A stretch of 19,568 bases of DNA from an uncultured Clostridia bacterium (lineage in GTDB: Bacteria > Bacillota > Clostridia > Lachnospirales > Anaerotignaceae), in NCBI GenBank assembly GCA_937888765.1, contig CALASU010000094.1, positions 1-19,568 of the forward strand, given 5' to 3'. Within the stretch, counting starts at the first letter, position 1. Every line of letters starts with the position of its first letter. Below the pieces are notes generated by a model. That model was not told the origin of the DNA, did not search any database, and was given only the letters and a program-made list of their open reading frames with translations. The translations under genes and the position numbers were made by a program. This document shows, piece by piece, positions 14,044 through 19,568 of the stretch.

Positions 14044-15195
14044 TTGGAATTGAATCAAGAAACTATACGAAAAATACGGGGACTAATCCTGTTCACGCTT
14101 CTGCTTCTGGTCGGACTTTGGAAATTTAATGTGGTGTGGAGTGCTTTTCGCTTTCTGATAGGCGTACTTTCTCCGCTTCTGCTTGGCTGTGCAATTGCTT
14201 TTGTGCTGAGCGTTCCCATGAATCGCATCCAGAAGCGACTGTTTGCCAATGCCAAAAAAGGCAGTAAAGCCGAAAAAGCGGCAAAGCCGCTGAGCCTTGT
14301 ACTGGCATTACTTCTGGTAATTGCGATTTTAGGGCTTGTGGTTGCCGTTGTACTGCCCGAGCTTGGCAATACCATTACCACACTGAGCAGAACCCTGCCC
14401 GAAAAAGTACCCGCAATGCTGAAGAAACTGGAAGCCATGTTTGTCAATAATCCCGACCTGGTGCACTATATCAAAGCACTGGAAGCCTCGCTGAACTGGG
14501 AAGAAATCTTCGATCAGGTAATGCATTTCTTCCGCTTCGGTGCCAATACCATGCTGGACTCTACGATTTCCGCCGCAAAGGGCATTGTCAGCGGCATCGG
14601 TACTTTTGTAATTTCCTTTACTTTTGCCTGCTATATCCTGCTGCAGGGCGAAATGCTGGGCAGACAGAGCCGCAAACTCATTTATGCCTTTCTGAAAAAA
14701 AGCCATGCAGATGAAATCGTACGGATCTGCTCTCTGAGCTATCGTATTTTTACGAACTTTCTGACAGGACAATGCCTGGAAGCTGTGATATTAGGCTTTA
14801 TGTTCTTCGCTGCAATGACAGTCTTCCGCTTCCCCTTTGCGATTCTGGTTGGTGTATTGATCGCCTTTACTGCACTGATCCCCATTTTCGGGGCATTCAT
14901 CGGCTGTGCAGTCGGGGCATTTCTGATTCTGACTGTTAATCCGCAGCAAGCACTTGCTTTCATCGTAATGTTTCTGATTTTACAGCAGCTGGAAGGCAAT
15001 CTGATCTATCCAAAGGTGGTCGGCGGCTCCATCGGGCTTCCCTCTATCTGGGTACTGGCGGCGGTTTCCGTCGGCGGCAGTCTGTTCGGCATCATCGGTA
15101 TGCTGGTATTTATTCCGATTGTTTCCGTGCTGTATACCCTGCTGAAAGAATCCGTCAACAAACGACTGCAGCAAAAAAATCTGACCATCCAATAA
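14044..15195 (+). CDS. AI-2E family transporter (PF01594 membrane protein)
   Basis: A 383-residue polytopic protein of the AI-2 exporter-like (TqsA/YdbI/PerM) family, which includes exporters of autoinducer-2 and Na+/H+ antiporter-like members. Pattern: two N-terminal TM segments (GLILFTLLLLVGLWKF; FLIGVLSPLLLGCAIAFVLSVPMN), a basic loop, a third TM (SLVLALLLVIAILGLVVAVVLPEL), a long amphipathic extracytoplasmic stretch, then conserved C-terminal TMs with FPFAILVGVLIAFTALIPIFGAFIG, QQLEGNLIYPKVVGGSIGLPSIWVLAAVSVGGSLFGIIGMLVFIPIVSVLY. The last block is diagnostic. The TTG at 14044 is chosen because AAGGAG (14030-14035) sits 8 nt upstream; the frame continues further up, but only through the promoter. 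The substrate is unknown. Confidence 0.88.
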   Translation: MELNQETIRKIRGLILFTLLLLVGLWKFNVVWSAFRFLIGVLSPLLLGCAIAFVLSVPMNRIQKRLFANAKKGSKAEKAAKPLSLVLALLLVIAILGLVVAVVLPELGNTITTLSRTLPEKVPAMLKKLEAMFVNNPDLVHYIKALEASLNWEEIFDQVMHFFRFGANTMLDSTISAAKGIVSGIGTFVISFTFACYILLQGEMLGRQSRKLIYAFLKKSHADEIVRICSLSYRIFTNFLTGQCLEAVILGFMFFAAMTVFRFPFAILVGVLIAFTALIPIFGAFIGCAVGAFLILTVNPQQALAFIVMFLILQQLEGNLIYPKVVGGSIGLPSIWVLAAVSVGGSLFGIIGMLVFIPIVSVLYTLLKESVNKRLQQKNLTIQ

Positions 15196-15204
15196 ATATA
15201 AGGA

Positions 15205-15237
15205 GGTTTCCGCTGATCTATTAGCGGAAGCCTTTTT
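15205..15237 (+). terminator. Intrinsic terminator of the AI-2E family gene
   Basis: GG-TTTCCGCT (15205-15214), 8-nt loop, AGCGGAA-GCC (to 15232), followed by TTTTT. Confidence 0.82.
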
Positions 15238-15257
15238 ATATAGCTCTTTATCGAACC

Positions 15258-15296
15258 AAAAAACAGGCAAAACATATTCTGTGTTTTGCCTGTTTT
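15258..15296. terminator. Bidirectional terminator between the AI-2E and chemoreceptor genes
   Basis: An A-run, ACAGGCAAAACA / TGTTTTGCCTGT stem with a 7-nt loop, and a T-run. The symmetric A/T flanks allow it to work for both convergent genes; it is the main terminator for the minus-strand chemoreceptor gene. Confidence 0.85.
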
Positions 15297-15352
15297 TCTG
15301 GAGTAATAAATTAGTTTTTTTATCTTTTGTAAGTATCTGTAAAAAATTTCTT

Positions 15353-17068
15353 TTATCTGCGTAATGTAAACTGCTGCATCAGTTCCTTCATCACAACTGC
15401 CTGTGTGGACAGCTCTACGCTTGCGGATGCAGATTCTTCACTGCTTGCAGAGTTCATATGTACGACACGGGCAATTTGTTCGATACCGTCACGCACCTGT
15501 CTGAGTGCCACCGCTTCACGCTGTGCATCTTCTGTAATATCCGCAACCAGACCGGATACTGTTTTGGTACCTTCTACAATCTGGAACAGTGTTTCTGCTG
15601 TTTCATTCACTACAGAGGAACCTCTGTTTACCGCATCCACTGTACCGCCGATGAGGGATGCTGTATTTTTGGATGCTTCTGCGGATTTTGCCGCCAGATT
15701 TCTTACTTCATCCGCAACAACGGCAAAGCCTTTGCCCGCCGCACCTGCACGCGCCGCTTCTACCGCCGCATTCAGTGCCAGAATGTTTGTCTGGAATGCA
15801 ATATCTTCAATCGTTTTGATGATCTTGCTGATTTCATTGGAGCGGTCAGTAATTTCATCCATGGCTTTTGTCATTTCCTGCATCTGTACGTTGCAGGTTT
15901 CTACCATGCCGCCTGTTGTATCCATATGCTGTTTTGCATCTGTTGCTCTGTCAGCTGTTTTGTCTACCTGTTCGGAAATATCCAGTACTGTCGCTGTCAG
16001 CTCTTCTACGGAAGAAGCCTGTTCTGTTGCGCCCTGCGCCAGTGTCTGAGAGCTGTGTGCAATATGCTCGGAGCCTGTAGATACCTGTTCTGCACTATCC
16101 TCAATCTGCAACAGTGTTCTGCTCAGCTGCTGGTTGATCGTACGCATAGAGTTCAGTACTTCTGCCAATGCACCAACGTATTTGCTAGGTACACGGCTTT
16201 CTACGTTGAAGTTGCCGTGTGCCATTTCACTCAGCATATAGTCGATATCCTGAATAACACTATTCAGAATATCCTGGCTGTCTCGAAGGGCAACACACAT
16301 TTCGCCCAACTCGTTTGTGCCTTCAAATGTAACGGGAATATCCAGATGCCCCTGACTGAAGCCAATCAGTGCATTCTTCACTTCTTCTGTAGGATCTGTG
16401 ATGCTCTTAATCAGTCTGAGTGCAATCAGAATAACCGTAACCGTTACAGCTACCATTACAATCACAATGGTAATCATCGCTCTCATAACGGAATCTTCGA
16501 TTCTTTCTCTTTCAGCCTCCAGACCTTCTACCAGATATGCATCCAGTGCAATCGCGGAATCCTGCATTTTTGTCTGCAAGGGTGTATCTGTTGTATAGAT
16601 GAAATCAATCGCTTCCTGTAAATGTGCCGCATCCTGATTTGCATGATAATCTTCATACAGCTGAATCAGCATAGGAGAGTTTGACATCCAGGATCTTGCA
16701 TCTGCCAGATACTGGTTCATCAATGTTTTATCCAACTGGTAAGGATAATTTTTTTCAATACTTTCCAGATACGTTTCCATCTCTGCCAGACATTCTTCTG
16801 CTCTGGCAATCAGCCCTTCATTTGCTTCACTGTCGGGAACCAGCAAGGAATCACGAATGTTACGCCCTATGATTGCAGCATCCAATCTTGCATACAGAAT
16901 ATCTTCCCCAACACGTACATCTTCATTCAGCAGTGCCTCATACTCTTTTCTCTGATTGATCATTGTAAAGATACAGGAAAAGATAATCGCCAGTGATGCC
17001 ACGATGACGATTGCAAAGCCCATAATCAGACTTTTTTTCAGTTTCATGTTTTTTAACATTGCATTCAA
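15353..17068 (-). CDS. Methyl-accepting chemotaxis protein (4HB-type sensor, HAMP)
   Basis: A 571-residue transmembrane chemoreceptor feeding CheA/CheW. TM1 is ~14-36 (IMGFAIVIVASLAIIFSCIF). The ligand domain (~37-192) is all-helical, of four-helix-bundle size. TM2 is ~197-219 (MITIVIVMVAVTVTVILIAL), followed by a HAMP linker (~220-275) and the cytoplasmic coiled coil. The hairpin tip is unambiguous: EDIAFQTNILALNAAVEAAR (421-440), AGAAGKGFAVVADEVRNLAA (441-460). Glu/Gln-rich methylation helices flank it. There is no C-terminal CheR-tethering pentapeptide. The start is a TTG at 17068 with AAGGAG 10 nt upstream; the ATG at 17059 would be 19 nt away. The ligand is unknown. No che or fla genes are in the window. 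Confidence 0.95.
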   Translation of the reverse strand: MNAMLKNMKLKKSLIMGFAIVIVASLAIIFSCIFTMINQRKEYEALLNEDVRVGEDILYARLDAAIIGRNIRDSLLVPDSEANEGLIARAEECLAEMETYLESIEKNYPYQLDKTLMNQYLADARSWMSNSPMLIQLYEDYHANQDAAHLQEAIDFIYTTDTPLQTKMQDSAIALDAYLVEGLEAERERIEDSVMRAMITIVIVMVAVTVTVILIALRLIKSITDPTEEVKNALIGFSQGHLDIPVTFEGTNELGEMCVALRDSQDILNSVIQDIDYMLSEMAHGNFNVESRVPSKYVGALAEVLNSMRTINQQLSRTLLQIEDSAEQVSTGSEHIAHSSQTLAQGATEQASSVEELTATVLDISEQVDKTADRATDAKQHMDTTGGMVETCNVQMQEMTKAMDEITDRSNEISKIIKTIEDIAFQTNILALNAAVEAARAGAAGKGFAVVADEVRNLAAKSAEASKNTASLIGGTVDAVNRGSSVVNETAETLFQIVEGTKTVSGLVADITEDAQREAVALRQVRDGIEQIARVVHMNSASSEESASASVELSTQAVVMKELMQQFTLRR

Positions 17069-17178
17069 AACTCTCTCGCTCCTTCTTTTTCAGAATGTCA
17101 TACATCCCTTACTTTTTCATTTGCAAATTCACTTCCCCCACAATATGCACTGAACTTTATACAAAGTACTACTTTAAA

Positions 17179-17208
17179 ATAATACAGCACTAAAAACCTT
17201 TTTGTAAA
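17179..17208 (-). promoter_or_regulatory. Candidate sigma-A promoter of the chemoreceptor gene
   Basis: Minus strand: -35 TTTACA (17208-17203), 18 bp spacer, -10 TATTAT (17184-17179). A perfect 13-bp palindrome AAAGTA-C-TACTTT (17163-17175) overlaps the predicted start site. A GCCGAAAA motif at 17278-17271 resembles a sigma-28 -10 box but would need an AAAA -35 inside the poly-A tract. Confidence 0.6.
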
Positions 17209-17869
17209 TAAAATTTTCTTTAGAATTTAAATTTTGTTCATTTTGTAATATTTTTACAGCTATTTTCTCGTTTTCGGCGGAAAAACCAGTTTTTTTTTTT
17301 TTTTTTTTACAAATTTTTCATATATATCAAACTATTTTTAGCAGGATTATAAGCAAAAATATGTGCAGAAAGCACAAAATATGCCAAAGTATACATATGT
17401 GCAATTTTAGCATATTTGCAGGCATGTTGACACATCTGCCATTTATTTACTGAATCTTAACTGTTCAAAATACAAATTATATGAAACTTTTTTCAGTCAC
17501 AAAGCACTTACAAAAAACAATATTCAGCAGAATTATTGTCAACCCATTTTTTCTGTTCAGTCACGTTACTTTCCATCTCAAAAAACGAAAATCCCTTGTA
17601 TGACAACGTCATTTCCCCCTGAATTTTAAGGATTCTAACCTCACTTCATTCGCATCACTCCATAAACATTCTGCGATTCTCTTCATCTGTTTTTTTACAA
17701 AATTTACATAATCTTTTTTTCTCTCTTGCATTTTCTCCGTTTTCGGATTTATATAATCTTCGGCTTTCTTCTGATTTTTTCATACAATCAATTCGTATAC
17801 AGAATTCTTATATACATTTTCTCAATTTTGTTTATTGCATACAATATATATTGTATTTGCTGTCAGATG
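17209..17869. other. Long AT-rich non-coding region with T19 homopolymer
   Basis: About 660 bp with no convincing gene on either strand. It holds a 19-base T run (17290-17308), a weak ACAATA/TATTGT hairpin near 17518-17540, and scattered TATA-like sequences including TTGACA near 17430 (plus). Open frames here are Phe/Ile-rich shadows without ribosome sites. It could hold an unrecognised small RNA, but I cannot support one. Confidence 0.5.
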
Positions 17870-18721
17870 CTATTCCTGTTTTCTCTCCTCCTGCTCCAGA
17901 TATCTGCAGATCGCTCTGTAGTATGCCGCCGCAGCTTTCTTACAGCCCTCTTCTGTGCCAAAAGCATTCACATCTGCTTGATTTGTCACAAAGCACTGTT
18001 CCACAAGCACCGCCGCGTGCTTCATGTTTTTCAGCATCCCAAAGGTGTCATAGTCATATACCTCTGTATCACTGGAATCCACAAGCACTTTCTGTCCGCT
18101 TCCGTTGTAATAGCCAAAGCGAACACCTGCTGTTCCCCGAAGCGTTGCCCCAACGGACTGCATTTCCTCCGCAAGAAGTACAGCAAGGGCAAGGCTTTCC
18201 TCATGGTTTTCATACCCCGGCGGAGAAGGATAGGCTTCAAAGCCATGTGCATTCGTATTGTCATCTGCATTGCCGTGTATGGAAAGCATCACATCCGGCT
18301 TATACCGCCGAAACTTTCGGTTGCGTTCGGTGATCGTCTTTCCCTCTCCCGCTTCACGAGAAAGAATGATTCGAAACCGTCCATCCTGCTCCAGCAATGT
18401 TTCCAGTTCTGCTGTCGTGCGTTCTGTCAGCGTCACTTCCTGTATCACACCTTCTGCACCGCAGTCCGCACCGCCATGCCCCGCATCAAGGGCAATGGTA
18501 TACGGTCTTGTCAGCGTAAAATACCCCATAAATCCCAGATACCCAACCAGAAACAGTGCAATATATTTCCCAAATTTCTGCACCAGTCCGCCTTTTCGCT
18601 TCCTGCGGCGGCGGTTTGGTGTTCTTGCGGCTGTTCCCGTTGCTCTTATCGTATTTGCAGGCTGTCTTGCTTGCCTCTGTTCCTTTTCGGGAGCATATTC
18701 TCTCCAGTTTTTTCCTTTCAT
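17870..18721 (-). CDS. Membrane-anchored N-acetylmuramoyl-L-alanine amidase (Amidase_3)
   Basis: A 283-residue peptidoglycan amidase cleaving the MurNAc-L-Ala bond. It has a long basic cytoplasmic N-terminus (~1-50, with a PNRRRRKRKGG cluster), one TM segment (~53-70, YIALFLVGYLGFMGYFTL), then the Amidase_3 fold. Zinc ligands are H82 (LDAGHGGAD), E95 (IQEVTL) and H149 (SIHGNA); the catalytic E241 is in LVEQCFVTN. An insertion GFEAYPSPPGYENHEESLALA is typical of autolysin-like LytC/CwlD relatives, but no cell-wall-binding repeats follow. The N-terminal anchor is longer and more basic than that of the CwlD at 4578-5276, so this is a paralogue with a different role. A TATACT box near 18740 may be its -10. 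It lies 84 bp downstream of the MBL gene. Confidence 0.9.
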   Translation of the reverse strand: MKGKNWREYAPEKEQRQARQPANTIRATGTAARTPNRRRRKRKGGLVQKFGKYIALFLVGYLGFMGYFTLTRPYTIALDAGHGGADCGAEGVIQEVTLTERTTAELETLLEQDGRFRIILSREAGEGKTITERNRKFRRYKPDVMLSIHGNADDNTNAHGFEAYPSPPGYENHEESLALAVLLAEEMQSVGATLRGTAGVRFGYYNGSGQKVLVDSSDTEVYDYDTFGMLKNMKHAAVLVEQCFVTNQADVNAFGTEEGCKKAAAAYYRAICRYLEQEERKQE

Positions 18722-18805
18722 ACTGCTTCTTTCCCTTCATGCACAGTTCTGCTTTTCAGTATACCGTATCTTTCACAGAACCGCATAAGCCTTTTTCTCT
18801 GTTTT

Positions 18806-19501
18806 TCAGTCCAAAACGACAAAAGACTCGTTTTCTGCGGAAATTTTCTGAATCTTTCCGCCGTATTCCTTTTCCTGCAACAGTTCGCATACATCAAAAC
18901 GACCCCAGAAGTGCATAGGGAACAGTACCTCTGCGCCCACAGTTTTCATAAAATAATCCACAGCCCAGAAATATTTATCCTCCAATCTGAGATCCGCAGG
19001 CACGAATGCCGCATGGATTTTTTCACCTTTCAGTTTATTGATTTCTGTGGTATAGCTTTTCTTAATGTCATCATTGAAGAAATCGGGTTCACCGTTCCAG
19101 TGCCACCAGTTCAGATCGCCCGCATGATACAGCACTTTGCCGTCTGCCTTTACCAGAAATGCCACGCCCTCATCATTGGACTGCAGGGTAAGGATCTCCA
19201 CTCCATAGAATACATGGTGTTCGTGTGGCTGTACCGTCAGTACTTCGCCCGCAAAGCCCGCTTCTGTGCGTACATCAGAAGAAAGGATATACTTCACATT
19301 AGGAAGATTACCCCAGTTCAGAATGCGGCGATCATAATGATCTTCATGCTGATGGGATACAAATACAAAAATTTCCTTATCACTGTACACCGCAGGGTTG
19401 AAATATGCCTTTCTGCCCCCCTCTGTATAGTAATCAAACAAAAACACCTTTTTTTCTGTTTCCACAGCAAAGCCGCTGTGGTGCAAATATGTCACTTTCA
19501 T
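18806..19501 (-). CDS. MBL-fold metallo-hydrolase (beta-lactamase-like, UlaG/Lactamase_B_3 type)
   Basis: A 231-residue metallo-beta-lactamase-fold protein. It starts MKVTYLHHSGFAVETEKKVFLFDYY, typical of the stand-alone Lactamase_B_3 group (YxxHSGF, then LFDYY). The metal motif HxHxDH appears as SHQHEDHYD, followed later by LYHAGDLNWWHWNGEPD (metal-ligand Asp) and PMHFWGRFD (C-terminal His). No RNase J or glyoxalase II extensions. The substrate is unknown; relatives hydrolyse phosphodiesters or lactones. The ATG at 19501 is used because AAGGAG lies 8 nt upstream; a longer in-frame start near 19567 would run through a palindromic repeat. It may be co-transcribed with the amidase gene downstream. 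Confidence 0.9.
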   Translation of the reverse strand: MKVTYLHHSGFAVETEKKVFLFDYYTEGGRKAYFNPAVYSDKEIFVFVSHQHEDHYDRRILNWGNLPNVKYILSSDVRTEAGFAGEVLTVQPHEHHVFYGVEILTLQSNDEGVAFLVKADGKVLYHAGDLNWWHWNGEPDFFNDDIKKSYTTEINKLKGEKIHAAFVPADLRLEDKYFWAVDYFMKTVGAEVLFPMHFWGRFDVCELLQEKEYGGKIQKISAENESFVVLD

Positions 19502-19518
19502 TGATATCTCTCCTTTTC

Positions 19519-19565
19519 TTGAGGGCTTTGCCCTCAAACTCCCAGCAGGGAAATAATTTCCCTGC
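19519..19565 (-). repeat. Palindromic trailer-family element upstream of the MBL gene
   Basis: TTGAGGGC-TTT-GCCCTCAA (19519-19537) and GCAGGGAAA-TAA-TTTCCCTGC (19545-19565), joined by ACTCCCA. On the minus strand the module order (GCAGGGAAAT..., GGGAG, GAGGG palindrome, AAAAG) matches the second half of the gltX trailer. It probably belongs to the 3' end of a minus-strand gene beyond the window. Confidence 0.8.
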
Positions 19566-19568
19566 ACC

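Noticed and set aside
17069..17178. Cyclic-di-GMP riboswitch in the chemoreceptor leader
   Set aside because: Leaders of clostridial chemoreceptors often carry one, but the characteristic GEMM core sequences are not visible here.
17726..19504. 592-residue open frame on the plus strand
   Set aside because: It lies opposite the amidase and MBL genes, both of which have intact catalytic motifs and ribosome sites. Its composition is that of an antisense shadow.

Overview
The window looks like chromosomal DNA from an endospore-forming, low-to-moderate GC Clostridia (Lachnospirales-like) bacterium. The evidence is strong AGGAGG-type ribosome binding sites, TTG/GTG starts, a T-box riboswitch, A/T-flanked intrinsic terminators, and a CwlD-type spore-cortex amidase. 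I cannot assign a species. I see no rRNA, tRNA, CRISPR array or transposase.

Layout. (1) 1-1155: the 5' part of metN (minus strand) behind a consensus promoter and a complete T-box leader whose specifier is most likely AUG (Met). (2) 1367-6032: a minus-strand run holding a secreted glycerophosphodiester-phosphodiesterase-like protein with a stalk domain, a DUF1292 protein, a DEAD-box RNA helicase with unusual motifs and a Lys-rich tail, CwlD, and a cyclase/kynurenine-formamidase-family metal hydrolase. (3) 6293-10087: a plus-strand serine cluster of serC, serA and a DUF1015 protein, with a terminator-like hairpin in the serC leader and a UUCG-loop terminator between serC and serA. No serB is present. 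(4) 10089-10841: an AT-rich insert-like unit with a divergent XRE regulator (minus) and ribbon-helix-helix regulator (plus). It is flanked by 36-bp direct repeats that are themselves terminator hairpins, and outside these by GC-rich palindromes abutting the stop codons of the two convergent host genes. (5) 10843-12287: a PfoR/PTS-EIIC-like membrane protein (minus) divergent from a 56-aa small protein (plus). (6) 12412-15195: gltX (minus) divergent from an AI-2E family transporter (plus). (7) 15353-17068: a chemoreceptor (minus), followed by about 800 bp of AT-rich non-coding DNA with a T19 homopolymer. (8) 17870-19501: a membrane-anchored N-acetylmuramoyl-L-alanine amidase and an MBL-fold hydrolase, both minus.

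How the parts fit together: SerC and SerA make O-phosphoserine from 3-phosphoglycerate, and the DUF1015 protein is a candidate for the missing last step or a related serine/phosphoserine activity. MetN energises methionine uptake and is probably controlled by uncharged tRNA-Met. CwlD supports spore cortex maturation. The most unusual structures are the XRE/RHH unit bounded by duplicated terminators and a family of modular palindromic trailers that start within one base of stop codons.
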